From NCBI GenBank assembly GCA_002373205.1, contig DFJV01000105.1, positions 1 to 26,019 of the forward strand: 26,019 bases of DNA, read 5' to 3'. The notes under the pieces are model-generated. The model saw only the letters and a program-made list of their open reading frames with translations. It made no database searches and was not told where the DNA came from. Positions 1 to 6,681 of the stretch are shown here, in pieces. The stretch comes from Treponema sp. UBA3662. GTDB lineage: Bacteria; Spirochaetota; Spirochaetia; Treponematales; Treponemataceae. A program made the translations under genes and the position numbers. The first letter of the stretch is position 1. The number at the start of each line of letters is the position of its first letter.

Positions 1-471
1 GGAAGCCACAAGTTCCTTTTCCTGCCTTGCAACATATTCCCATTCCGCTTCCGTTGGCAACCTGAATCCGTTTGCGGAAAAATCGCAGGCAACATTGCTT
101 CCGTCCACTTTGTAGCAGGGCTTATAACCGGCCTTTTTGCTAAGCCTGTTGCAGAATTCAATTGCATCGAACCAGGAAACGTTTACAAGAGGATCTTCCT
201 GCTGGGGATTTTCCTTGATTTTCATAATCTTTTTGTAAAGTTCCACTGATATTTCGTTTTTGCTCATCTCAAAGCCGCTGAGAATTACCGTATGAACCGG
301 GACCTCGTTTTCTTCACCGGAATCATTTCCCATATAAAGGACACCGCCTGGCACGCTTACCATAAAAAGATGAATGCCCTGTTCGTCAAGAGACCTCTTT
401 GCACATGAGCCAAAGCAAAAAAATATTACTGCACACGCAGCCAAAGCAGCTGCAAACCTGATAGTCTTCAT
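1..471 (-). CDS. Formylglycine-generating-enzyme-like (SUMF1 domain) lipoprotein, 3' part outside window
   Basis: Reverse-strand reading gives 157 codons open to the window edge. The N-terminus is a lipoprotein signal (MKTIRFAAALAACAVIFFCF, then GSC), so the protein is probably anchored in a membrane facing the periplasm or surface. The next part is a SUMF1/FGE-sulfatase fold: VPGGVLYMGND near residue 41, the VNVSWFDAIEFCNRLS block near 110, and RLPTEAEWEYVAR near 140, which is the family hallmark. The catalytic C-terminal cysteine region lies beyond the window, so a true enzyme cannot be told from the many non-catalytic lectin-like relatives. The start at 471 has GAGAGGA six bases upstream. 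It is divergent from the radical SAM gene at 557, with overlapping promoters. Confidence 0.85.
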   Translation of the reverse strand, partial: MKTIRFAAALAACAVIFFCFGSCAKRSLDEQGIHLFMVSVPGGVLYMGNDSGEENEVPVHTVILSGFEMSKNEISVELYKKIMKIKENPQQEDPLVNVSWFDAIEFCNRLSKKAGYKPCYKVDGSNVACDFSANGFRLPTEAEWEYVARQEKELVAS

Positions 472-491
472 CAAATTCCTCTCTAGAGCAA

Positions 492-520
492 ATATTATAT
501 TATTTGCACAATCCGTACAA
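492..520 (-). promoter_or_regulatory. Promoter of the SUMF1-like lipoprotein gene
   Basis: On the minus strand TTGTAC (520-515) is followed after 17 bases by TAATAT (497-492). TATAAT (499-494) overlaps it with a 15-base spacer. It lies back to back with the promoter of the radical SAM gene. Motif match by eye only. Confidence 0.45.
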
Positions 521-521
521 G

Positions 522-550
522 TTGTATTTTTCGCACAAAGTGTATATTAT
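522..550 (+). promoter_or_regulatory. Promoter of the radical SAM gene, predicted leaderless
   Basis: TTGTAT (522-527), 17-base spacer, TATTAT (545-550). Six bases then separate the -10 box from ATG 557, so the expected +1 is the A of the start codon. No Shine-Dalgarno sequence precedes 557. Confidence 0.55.
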
Positions 551-556
551 ATTGCC

Positions 557-1183
557 ATGCAAAAGATGATGACAATTCTTTACCCTGTAAAAACAGGGCT
601 TTACGTAAACCTTACAAACCGCTGCCCCTGCGCCTGTACTTTTTGCATCAGGAAAAATGACGACAAGGTTTATGATGAACCAGATTCCCTTTGGCTTGAA
701 CACGAGCCTTCTTTTGAAGAAGTAAAGGCCGCCTTTGCCAAAGAGGATATGACGCGCTACACGGAAGTTGTATTCTGTGGCTTTGGGGAACCAACCGAAG
801 CTTTGGAAACCCTTTTGCAAACAGCCCGCTTTGTAAAGGAAACTTACGCCATGCCAACCCGCCTTAACACCAACGGCCTTGGCTCACTGATAAACAAAAA
901 AGACATTGCCCCTCTTTTTAAGGGCTTGTTCGATGCAGTCTCAATCAGTCTGAATTCCAGCAGCGAAGAAATTTATCTTGAACGAATCCGCCCAATCTTT
1001 AAGGAAAAGGCCTACCCGGCCATGCTGGAATTTGCAAGGGAATGTAAAAAATATGTTCCAGACGTTACCATGACAACCGTCCACACTACAATCACCGAGC
1101 AGGATGAAGAAAAGTGCGCCCGACTCTGCAAGGAACTGGGCGTTAACTACAGAATAAGGGAATATGTTCCGCCGGCAAAATAA
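557..1183 (+). CDS. TatD-linked radical SAM protein
   Basis: 208 residues. It carries the radical SAM cluster motif C23-x3-C27-x2-C30 within TNRCPCACTFCIRK and the glycine-rich SAM-binding stretch CGFGEPT at 74-80. The opening (LYVNLTNRC...CTFCIRKNDD..Y..DSLWLEHEP) matches my memory of the radical SAM family usually encoded next to or fused with TatD nucleases. No tatD is visible here. The substrate is unknown. The reading frame extends upstream to 374, but that part overlaps the divergent lipoprotein gene and its promoter, and family similarity begins near 557. ATGs at 566 and 569 are alternatives. The Nudix gene follows at once, so the two are probably co-transcribed. Confidence 0.85.
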   Translation: MQKMMTILYPVKTGLYVNLTNRCPCACTFCIRKNDDKVYDEPDSLWLEHEPSFEEVKAAFAKEDMTRYTEVVFCGFGEPTEALETLLQTARFVKETYAMPTRLNTNGLGSLINKKDIAPLFKGLFDAVSISLNSSSEEIYLERIRPIFKEKAYPAMLEFARECKKYVPDVTMTTVHTTITEQDEEKCARLCKELGVNYRIREYVPPAK

Positions 1184-1184
1184 A

Positions 1185-1670
1185 ATGAAAAGCCAGCTTA
1201 CAACCCTTTGTTATATAGAAGAAAACGACAGCTACCTTATGCTACACCGCACCGTAAAGGCCAATGACGAAAACCATGACAAGTGGATAGGAGTTGGCGG
1301 CCACTTTGAAGGCAATGAATCTCCAGAAGAATGTCTTCTTCGCGAAGTAAAAGAAGAAACAGGCCTTACGCTAAATGACTGGAGCTTCCGCGGAATAGTT
1401 ACTTTTGTTTCTGATGACCATCCTGCTGAATACATGCACCTTTTTACAAGCTCAAATTTTACCGGCAAGCTTTGTCCCTGCGATGAAGGGGATCTTGAAT
1501 GGGTAAAAAAATCAGAAATTTCCTCGCTGAACCTTTGGGAAGGGGACAAAATCTTTTTAAGGCTTTTGGCAGAAGGAGCACCGTTTTTTTCGCTAAAGCT
1601 GGTCTACAAAGACGGAGTTCTTGTTAGAAAAATCCTTGACGGAAAAAATCTTTCTGACTTAATGCCATAA
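1185..1670 (+). CDS. Nudix hydrolase, 8-oxo-dGTP diphosphatase-like
   Basis: 161 residues with a complete Nudix box G-x5-E-x7-REVKEETGL at residues 39-61 (GHFEGNE...REVKEETGL). This motif binds the metal and catalyses pyrophosphate hydrolysis of nucleoside-diphosphate derivatives. The start TTLCYIEENDSYLMLHRT and the tail FFSLKLVYKDGVLV resemble MutT-type 8-oxo-dGTP diphosphatases, so removal of oxidised nucleotides is a reasonable but unproven role. The start at 1185 fits the family and lies one base past the radical SAM stop. ATG 1164 is in frame, overlaps the upstream gene by 20 bases and has AAGGG just three bases before it, so translation could begin there. Confidence 0.85.
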   Translation: MKSQLTTLCYIEENDSYLMLHRTVKANDENHDKWIGVGGHFEGNESPEECLLREVKEETGLTLNDWSFRGIVTFVSDDHPAEYMHLFTSSNFTGKLCPCDEGDLEWVKKSEISSLNLWEGDKIFLRLLAEGAPFFSLKLVYKDGVLVRKILDGKNLSDLMP

Positions 1671-1734
1671 AATATTCTGATGATGAAAATTGCTGCTAGG
1701 AAGCACCCCTTAGCATATAAAAGCGCGGCAGGCA

Positions 1735-1810
1735 CTGGAGGGGCGAGTTGCTTGCAACTCGTTGCGCTAGCAATAGAGCGGGAAGGGACCCGCGGAACCC
1801 CGCAAGCGCC
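1735..1810. repeat. Dispersed GC-rich repeat, copy 1 (variable-hairpin family)
   Basis: This copy aligns with the reverse complement of the copy at 25603-25706: shared TGGAGGGGCG, GTTGC..TAG.CAAT.GAGC and GCGGAACCCCG blocks. It contains the perfect hairpin GAGTTGC-TT-GCAACTC at 1745-1760, which is absent from the 25.6-kb copy. No coding content is supported in 1671-1867. Confidence 0.55.
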
Positions 1811-1867
1811 ACACACAAGAAGTGTCTGGCAACAGAAAAAATACAATGTCCTAAAAGGAAGCGCCGC

Positions 1868-1904
1868 AAAAAAAAGGCTGCATCCAAACTTGGACACAGC
1901 CTTC
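1868..1904 (-). terminator. Rho-independent terminator of the S1-domain gene
   Basis: Arms AAGGCTG (1874-1880) and CAGCCTT (1898-1904) enclose an inner stem TCCAA/TTGGA (1883-1894). On the minus strand the stem is followed by eight T. It lies about 30 bases past the S1 gene stop. Confidence 0.85.
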
Positions 1905-1933
1905 CATTGCTTGCAAACTTGCAAATATGGATT

Positions 1934-3028
1934 CTATTTCTTTAGCAGAGCCGCAAAAGGATTGTATGTTTCGCCGTCGTCGCTGCTATGCTTTGAAAGA
2001 TATTCGTTGGCATTGTCCTGCTCTTCGTTGCTAACAACAGGCGTAAGGGAAATCCTCTTTTCTTCAACGTCAACCTTTTCCACAATAACAGGAATCTTGT
2101 CGCCGCTCTTGTAAACCTTGCGCAAATTGGTGTTGCGCTCAACCGGAAGCTTAGAAATGTGAACAAGGCCGTCAATTCCGGGTGCAACTTTTACAAAAAG
2201 GCCAAAGTCTGCAACGCGGCTAACCTCTCCGTCAAGCTTTGTGCCTGCGGGAAGCTGCTTGTCCAAACCGTCCCAAGGATCTGCTTCCAGTTCCTTTGTG
2301 CTAAGGGACATTTTTTCGTGTGCCCAGTCAGCCTTTATAATCTTTGCGGTAACTTCCTGGCCAACCGTAAGCTTGTCGTGAATGTCGTTTACGCGCTCAC
2401 GGCTAATTTCGCTGATAGGAAGCAGGGCCTGGAATCCGTTAACGTCAACAAAGGCACCGTAGCTTTCCAGAGACTTTACTGTACCAGTAACCGTCATGCC
2501 AACCTTAAGCTCTGATGCAAGTTTGTTCAGCTGTTCATTAGCCTGCTGTTCAAGAATCATGCGGTTGGAAACTACAACATTCTTTCCGTCGTTTTTGTAT
2601 TCCTGAATCTTGAATGTAAGATGCTGGCCAACGTATTCGGCAGGCTCTTTGCGGGTGCGGTAGCCCATCTGTGAATAAGGACAGAATGCGCGTGTTGAAC
2701 CAATCATTACCTCAAAGCCGCCCTTAATTTCTTTTGTAACATGTCCTTCCACAGGAATTGAATTCTTATAGGCATTTTCAAGAACTTCTTTTCCTGCATC
2801 CTTTCCGCTAAGCTTGGTTGTAAAAGTAAGCTCTTCGTTTTTTCCGCTAAGGAAATACACTTTTATTGAATCGCCCTCTTTTACTGAGCAATTTCCATTT
2901 TCATCAGTAAGCTCGGCCTTGTTAAGAATACCTTCGCTCTTAAGTCCAAGGTCAAGAAAAATCGTGTCGTCTGTTATTGCAACAATTTTTGTCTCTATCT
3001 GCTGACCAACTTCGTATAATGGTTTCAT
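1934..3028 (-). CDS. S1 RNA-binding protein with four S1 domains (ribosomal protein S1-like)
   Basis: 364 residues made of four consecutive OB-fold S1 domains at about 4-72, 91-160, 174-246 and 260-331. The third and fourth carry the clearest S1 signatures (GTVKSLESYGAFVDVNGFQALLPISEIS; GEVSRVADFGLFVKVAPGIDGLVHIS). Such proteins bind single-stranded RNA and can assist mRNA docking on the 30S subunit. This one is shorter than the six-domain E. coli S1, and from the window it cannot be decided whether it is the main S1 or a paralogue. GGAG lies nine bases before the ATG. It is a single-gene unit with its own terminator. If it is the S1 of this organism, a four-domain form is of interest because several genes here seem leaderless and so independent of Shine-Dalgarno pairing. 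Confidence 0.85.
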   Translation of the reverse strand: MKPLYEVGQQIETKIVAITDDTIFLDLGLKSEGILNKAELTDENGNCSVKEGDSIKVYFLSGKNEELTFTTKLSGKDAGKEVLENAYKNSIPVEGHVTKEIKGGFEVMIGSTRAFCPYSQMGYRTRKEPAEYVGQHLTFKIQEYKNDGKNVVVSNRMILEQQANEQLNKLASELKVGMTVTGTVKSLESYGAFVDVNGFQALLPISEISRERVNDIHDKLTVGQEVTAKIIKADWAHEKMSLSTKELEADPWDGLDKQLPAGTKLDGEVSRVADFGLFVKVAPGIDGLVHISKLPVERNTNLRKVYKSGDKIPVIVEKVDVEEKRISLTPVVSNEEQDNANEYLSKHSSDDGETYNPFAALLKK

Positions 3029-3177
3029 TCACCACTCCCAAAATAATTTTTTACAATAGTAATGTTTTTTTCTTATATAAACAAGGGCTTTCTCAAGGAG
3101 GGGGATGTCTCCCCCTCGCTCCAAAGGCAAGTCGCTCCACAAATGCCAAAAGCGGCAAGCAGATAAAACAGGAGACC

Positions 3178-3203
3178 GTCACCCTGAACTTGATTCAGGG
3201 TCT
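3178..3203. repeat. Palindromic dispersed repeat, copy 1
   Basis: Arms ACCCTGAA (3181-3188) and TTCAGGGT (3194-3201) around CTTGA, with GTC before and CT after. The core TGAACTTGATTCA is shared with the copy at 3330-3355. I recognise this as the kind of short palindromic repeat scattered through many bacterial genomes. Confidence 0.8.
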
Positions 3204-3329
3204 GTAGCAATACAAAATACACATTCTTACAACAAGCCGCTTCTGTCATTTGCTCCGCTTTGTTGCCTTTTCCGCTACCCTCTCTGCGGGCTCAAACGCC
3301 GCCCGCAACGCCTGCTCCCCACCCCACTC

Positions 3330-3355
3330 GTCATGCTGAACTTGATTCAGCATCT
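3330..3355. repeat. Palindromic dispersed repeat, copy 2
   Basis: Arms ATGCTGAA (3333-3340) and TTCAGCAT (3346-3353) around CTTGA. Relative to copy 1, the outer stem bases have changed on both sides so that pairing is kept (ACCC/GGGT against ATGC/GCAT). That is compensatory variation. Confidence 0.8.
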
Positions 3356-3367
3356 ATTTATTTTAGA

Positions 3368-4570
3368 CTACCTGAACTTTTTCATCAAAGAATTGTATTC
3401 TTTTATTAAGGATGCAACTTCTTTTGAAGAATAATTGTCCTGGGTGTTTCCGCAAACGGAAGCTTTTGCCTTTAAGATTCGCAAGACAGATTCTTCCAAG
3501 CGTGGGCGGGACAAACCTTTTACAAAGGCATCGCATATTTGGCCAGCTCCGTCTGAATACACGGAAATGCACACCATGTCTGCCCCGGCATTTATTGCAG
3601 AAAGAGCTCCGTTTACAATGCCAAAATTTTTTCGTATGGCGGCCATTTCCAAATCATCAGTTATGATTATTCCGTCAAAGCCCAAATCCTGCCTAAGTAT
3701 TCCTGTTAAAATTTTGTGGGACATTGTAGCAGGATATTTTGAATCAATCTTGGGGAACATGATATGTGCCGTCATTACAACTGGGATTTTTGCCTCTACC
3801 GCAGCTTTAAATGGCACAAGCTCAAACTGCTTTAGCTGGGCATGGCTTTTGTTCACGCGGGGAAGGGCCAGGTGGGAATCCGTGTCGGTGTCTCCGTGGC
3901 CGGGGAAATGCTTTACCGCACAAACAACGCCGCCGCTCTGCAAACCGGATGCCATCTGCAAGCCGTATTCAACAACGGTACTGGCCTTGCTTCCATAAGA
4001 ACGCTCACCGATTATTGGATTTTTGGGATTGGAGTTAATGTCCATAACAGGGGCAAAGTCTACGTTTATTCCGCAAAGACGCAGCTGTTTTGCAGTAAGC
4101 TCGCCAACCTTAAAGACTTCTGCCGGAGTTTTGTTCTTTGAATAATAAGAAGCCCCTTTTAGCGAAAGGAGTTCCTGTGGCAGGCGCACAATTTTTCCGC
4201 CCTCCTGGTCTGTGCAGATAAAGGCTTCAAAACCCGTGTTCTCTTTTACAATTGCCTGAATTTCCCTACAGACACGCCTTGTCTGCTCAACGCTTCGCAT
4301 GTTGTCGGAAAACAAAATAACGTTGGAAACACAATATTTTTTTAGAAAAGCCTTAAATTCCGGGGAAAGCTCCGTGCCTGTAAAGCCGCAGACAATCATC
4401 TGTCCTGCAAGCTGGCGCACGGTCATTTTCTGAACAGCTGTCCTTAGTGTTTTTTCATCAGTCTTTTTTGGAGGAAGCTTTGGCTCTGGAGCAGAAACGC
4501 ATGACACAATAAAAAATGCTGCCCCTGCCAACAAAGGCAAAAGTAATGGAAAAATTCTTCGCTTTTTCAT
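3368..4570 (-). CDS. Glycoside hydrolase family 3 lipoprotein, beta-N-acetylglucosaminidase (NagZ-like)
   Basis: 400 residues. The lipoprotein signal ends in the lipobox IVSC (Cys24), followed by a proline- and lysine-rich linker. The TIM-barrel domain carries the NagZ hallmark KHFPGHGDTDTDSH (220-233), whose His-Asp pair supplies acid/base catalysis in this subgroup, the substrate-side block DQEGGKIVRLP (121-131), and ITDDLEMAAI (303-312) with the nucleophilic aspartate. It is one domain, about the length of NagZ plus an anchor. The likely reaction is removal of N-acetylglucosamine from muropeptides or chitin-type glycans outside the cytoplasm. E. coli NagZ is cytosolic, so the lipid anchor points to scavenging at the envelope. 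There is no Shine-Dalgarno sequence: the -10 box lies six bases before ATG 4570. Confidence 0.9.
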   Translation of the reverse strand: MKKRRIFPLLLPLLAGAAFFIVSCVSAPEPKLPPKKTDEKTLRTAVQKMTVRQLAGQMIVCGFTGTELSPEFKAFLKKYCVSNVILFSDNMRSVEQTRRVCREIQAIVKENTGFEAFICTDQEGGKIVRLPQELLSLKGASYYSKNKTPAEVFKVGELTAKQLRLCGINVDFAPVMDINSNPKNPIIGERSYGSKASTVVEYGLQMASGLQSGGVVCAVKHFPGHGDTDTDSHLALPRVNKSHAQLKQFELVPFKAAVEAKIPVVMTAHIMFPKIDSKYPATMSHKILTGILRQDLGFDGIIITDDLEMAAIRKNFGIVNGALSAINAGADMVCISVYSDGAGQICDAFVKGLSRPRLEESVLRILKAKASVCGNTQDNYSSKEVASLIKEYNSLMKKFR

Positions 4571-4574
4571 TTAG

Positions 4575-4617
4575 GCAGTATAGCATGATTTGCGGATTTT
4601 TTAAACTGGATAAGATG
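4575..4617. repeat. 43-bp direct repeat, island end 1 (glycosidase promoter)
   Basis: Matches 8050-8092 in the same orientation with two differences in 43 bases (T/C at the 11th base, T/A at the 22nd). The repeat covers the -35 and -10 boxes of the glycosidase gene and some bases upstream. The two copies enclose the Rhs cassettes. Confidence 0.9.
4577..4605 (-). promoter_or_regulatory. Promoter of the glycosidase gene, predicted leaderless
   Basis: Minus strand: TTTAAA (4605-4600), 17-base spacer, TATACT (4582-4577), then GCCTAA and ATG 4570. The expected +1 is the start codon itself. No Shine-Dalgarno sequence. Confidence 0.6.
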
Positions 4618-4642
4618 TTTTAGAAATATTTCTCTACGAACT

Positions 4643-4855
4643 TTATGTCTTTTTGTTTTTTTGCCCGATATCTTTATTTGCTTTCATGTCATCCAGTGAT
4701 TTTTGCAAACAGTGGGATTTTCTCCATACCAACAACAGTAAAACTATTGTCGTAATATAGCTTGCAAGAGCAATACCAGACGTGGGTATATCACTATTAG
4801 ATTTTATATAGTTCTTCCATCGGTTTTTAGCAAAATCCTGAATGCCAATTAGCAA
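4643..4855 (-). CDS. Small single-span membrane protein, hypothetical
   Basis: 70 residues from a TTG codon with GAGG three bases upstream, which is a short spacing. An in-frame TAA lies about six codons further up, so the frame is bounded. One hydrophobic segment at about 29-44 (LASYITTIVLLLLVW) is followed by a basic, lysine-rich tail. I recognise no family. It sits inside the Rhs island beyond the first cassette. It could be an accessory or immunity gene that has lost its partner, or a remnant of a longer gene. Confidence 0.4.
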   Translation of the reverse strand: MLIGIQDFAKNRWKNYIKSNSDIPTSGIALASYITTIVLLLLVWRKSHCLQKSLDDMKANKDIGQKNKKT

Positions 4856-4931
4856 ATACCTCGCTTTCGTATTTTTGCTTTAGTACTATTTGACAAAGCA
4901 TTTTGTCCCCCGCTTTTTATCTATAGGTATA

Positions 4932-4980
4932 CAAATACCTATTTGACGGAGAAAAGACTTGTTTTTCTAGACATCCAGAA
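4932..4980. repeat. Dispersed repeat with CAAAT-N4-ATTTG core, copy 1
   Basis: Palindrome CAAAT-ACCT-ATTTG at 4932-4945 followed by CGGAGAAAA and a GTTTTTCT block, shared with 6495-6550 and 25725-25780. Here it also belongs to a larger perfect inverted repeat ATAGGTAT-ACAA-ATACCTAT (4923-4942). It lies just downstream of the first Rhs cassette. The rest of 4856-5014 has no gene. Confidence 0.65.
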
Positions 4981-5014
4981 AACACTAAATATAGTGCATC
5001 CTGATAAAAGATAA

Positions 5015-5785
5015 TTAATTATCATAAATCTTATCACGAAGTTTTTTTACTTTATTTTCAAATTGACCTTTTAAGTCTGTAGTGACAGGATAATTATTTA
5101 ATATGTGACTAACCACAACTTCAAATTTTGCAAGTATTCGTTTTTTCTGATCCATATATTTTTCGTCTTTATATTCATCAAAACTTTTCAAACACAAATC
5201 ATATAACTCGGAAAATTCCATAGAATTAAATTCTCTGGCTCCATAAATAATTTCTGAAGATACAACTTTATTTACCGTAGATAGAATATATTCATTATCA
5301 ATTATCTTTGGCTCTTTAATAGGAACAACTAATAAATATGGAGATGATTCGATATCATTTTTAGACTTATCTGCTAAAGAAGTTGCCATTTTTGATTTCT
5401 TTGATTTTGTTATGAAATTATCCAAAGAAATATACTTATAATCTTTTTCAGATAAAATTGAATCTTTATATAGAACATGATATCCATCATGATTTATTAG
5501 GAATCCATCTTCTCCCCAAAAAAAGAAACCGTTTCTGGTAAGAACAATTGATTTATCATCTTTTTCCAGACAAAAGAATCCTTCTCCGTTAATTGCAGCA
5601 ACTGTAGAAATACCAAAATTCTGTAATTGCCCCTGAGAATTAATATATTTATCTAAACCTAAACTTATTGGTCGATTTCCATAGTTCAAATAACACTGTA
5701 CATCTTGTTCTACATCATCTAATGAAGTTGCAAACAAAAAAGATGGAAAAATAAAAATTAATAAATAACAAAAAAACTTATTCAA
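5015..5785 (-). CDS. Sec-exported protein with FlgE/FlgF/FlgG-like core, candidate Rhs immunity or accessory protein
   Basis: 256 residues with a Sec signal (MNKFFCYLLIFIFPSFLFA, cleavage near residue 19). Residues 65-105 match the core of flagellar rod and hook proteins of the FlgE/FlgF/FlgG group: INGEGFF, then LTRNGFFF, then GFLINHDGYHVL. This is the G-x-GFF ... TR-x-G-x-F ... G-x-L-x4-GY pattern. The rest (about 110-256) is charged, partly helical and not recognised. True rod and hook proteins use the flagellar export route and lack a Sec signal, so this is a relative put to another use. Start is TTG at 5785 with AGAGG nine bases upstream. TTG overlaps the TAA of the toxin gene in TTGAATAA, implying coupled translation. 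The position directly behind an Rhs C-terminal domain suggests immunity, which is inference. Confidence 0.7.
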   Translation of the reverse strand: MNKFFCYLLIFIFPSFLFATSLDDVEQDVQCYLNYGNRPISLGLDKYINSQGQLQNFGISTVAAINGEGFFCLEKDDKSIVLTRNGFFFWGEDGFLINHDGYHVLYKDSILSEKDYKYISLDNFITKSKKSKMATSLADKSKNDIESSPYLLVVPIKEPKIIDNEYILSTVNKVVSSEIIYGAREFNSMEFSELYDLCLKSFDEYKDEKYMDQKKRILAKFEVVVSHILNNYPVTTDLKGQFENKVKKLRDKIYDN

Positions 5786-6413
5786 TTGGCAATACCTCTT
5801 TTTTTGAATTTATAAGAATGATTTCATCTGTCTCTGGATTTTGATAAATATCTATTTCATTTGAGATAAACAAAAATGAATTAGCTCTAGGACCTGTAAA
5901 ATTATCTGGTCCGGAGTCTTTAGAAAAATAAATATAACCACCTGTGCTTTTAGAGAACTCTAAATCATCATAAGTTATTTCATCTGATCCAAAAGCTTTA
6001 GACAATACAGTGTATTTATTTACTTCTACAGAAGGTTGCTCTGAATAAAATTTACCACTCTGTTGTTTCAATTCATTGAGTTTTGAATAAAATGTTTCAT
6101 CAGAAGTAACAATCATAGTAGAAAAAACAAAATTTTTAAATCGTGATTCTTTTGGTTGGTTTAAACTTCCTCCCATCGTATCACTAATATAACCATTTCC
6201 TATAATATTTCCCTTACCTAAATATAGATAAGTAGATTTATCATCTTCCCTTCCATCCGGGTCTATATAGCGTACAGGATTATTCCCCGCGTAATGGAAC
6301 AAACCGGCATTTGCTGGGACTAAAGCAGAATTTCTGCGGAATCCGGTACGTCTGGATGCTAAAACCCAATTTTTTGAGGACGGTTTGTATTTTTTTAGGC
6401 AGGAATTTTCCAT
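5778..6413 (-). CDS. Orphan Rhs C-terminal toxin cassette 1
   Basis: 211 residues. Residues 36-54 are the conserved end of an Rhs core (LFHYAGNNPVRYIDPDGRE), the boundary after which Rhs proteins switch to a variable toxin domain. Residues 55-211 form that variable domain. It is polar, rich in Ser, Asp and Glu, and not recognised. Residues 1-35 do not look like Rhs core and appear to be unrelated or decayed sequence, so this is a displaced C-terminal tip without its delivery protein. AGGA lies seven bases before ATG 6413, so it may still be translated, but it lacks the YD-repeat shell needed for export. Its stop overlaps the start of the exported downstream gene. Confidence 0.75.
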   Translation of the reverse strand: MENSCLKKYKPSSKNWVLASRRTGFRRNSALVPANAGLFHYAGNNPVRYIDPDGREDDKSTYLYLGKGNIIGNGYISDTMGGSLNQPKESRFKNFVFSTMIVTSDETFYSKLNELKQQSGKFYSEQPSVEVNKYTVLSKAFGSDEITYDDLEFSKSTGGYIYFSKDSGPDNFTGPRANSFLFISNEIDIYQNPETDEIILINSKKEVLPIE

Positions 6414-6493
6414 TTTTTGTTCCTAAACTCCTCTTTTTACAAAATTTTTACTGCAAACTGCCCCAAAAAAGGGGCAATTTCCGCGTTTCCCCA

Positions 6494-6681
6494 TCAAATA
6501 CCTATTTGGCGGAGAAAAAGGCGTTTTTCTGGCGGCCGCAGAAATGCTATGGGTAGCGTATGGTGATTCAAGCCCACCTGTATAATACCCTGTTCATCAT
6601 TGTCTATAAGCTGCCCCCCTATTATAATCGTCCATGTCTTCCAAACACCACCACCGACACTTCCAAATTTTAACGTTTTCT
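6494..6681 (-). pseudogene. Possible gene remnant between the two Rhs cassettes
   Basis: A minus-strand frame without ATG or good start stays open from inside the end of the exported gene at 6682 to TGA 6494. It reads protein-like sequence (GGGVWKTWTIIIGGQLIDND, then EQGIIQVGLNHHTLP) before running into the dispersed repeat at 6495-6550. No family recognised. It could be the tail of a lost cassette. Weak evidence. Confidence 0.3.
6495..6550. repeat. Dispersed repeat with CAAAT-N4-ATTTG core, copy 2
   Basis: CAAAT-ACCT-ATTTG at 6495-6508 followed by GCGGAGAAAAAGGCGTTTTT and ending GAAATGCTAT, shared with the copies at 4932 and 25725. Copies 1 and 2 lie in the same orientation on either side of cassette 1. 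Confidence 0.7.

Larger units (their letters stand above)
3029..3367. other. Intergenic region with hairpins and palindromic repeats, no gene
   Basis: No reading frame with family similarity. It holds a strong hairpin GAGGGGG-ATGTCT-CCCCCTC (3098-3117), two copies of a palindromic dispersed repeat (3178-3203, 3330-3355) and GCGGG/CCCGC pairing near 3286-3306. A short plus frame reading through both palindromes is a product of the repeats, not a gene. Confidence 0.7.

Noticed and set aside
1680..2114. Plus-strand frame of 144 codons running into the S1 gene antisense
   Set aside because: Overlaps a repeat, the S1 terminator and the S1 coding end. No coding features.
3178..3355. Palindromic repeats as terminator of the glycosidase gene
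   Set aside because: Stems are good but no T-run follows on the minus strand, and the same sequence is a dispersed repeat.
3105..3434. Plus-strand frame of 109 codons between S1 and glycosidase genes
   Set aside because: Its sequence is the translation of the two palindromic repeats (HPELDSGS and VMLNLIQHL are typical repeat-derived peptides). No ribosome site or family match.
3435..3998. Plus-strand frame of 187 codons opposite the glycosidase
   Set aside because: Antisense to a gene with full NagZ motifs. The translated sequence shows no domain.
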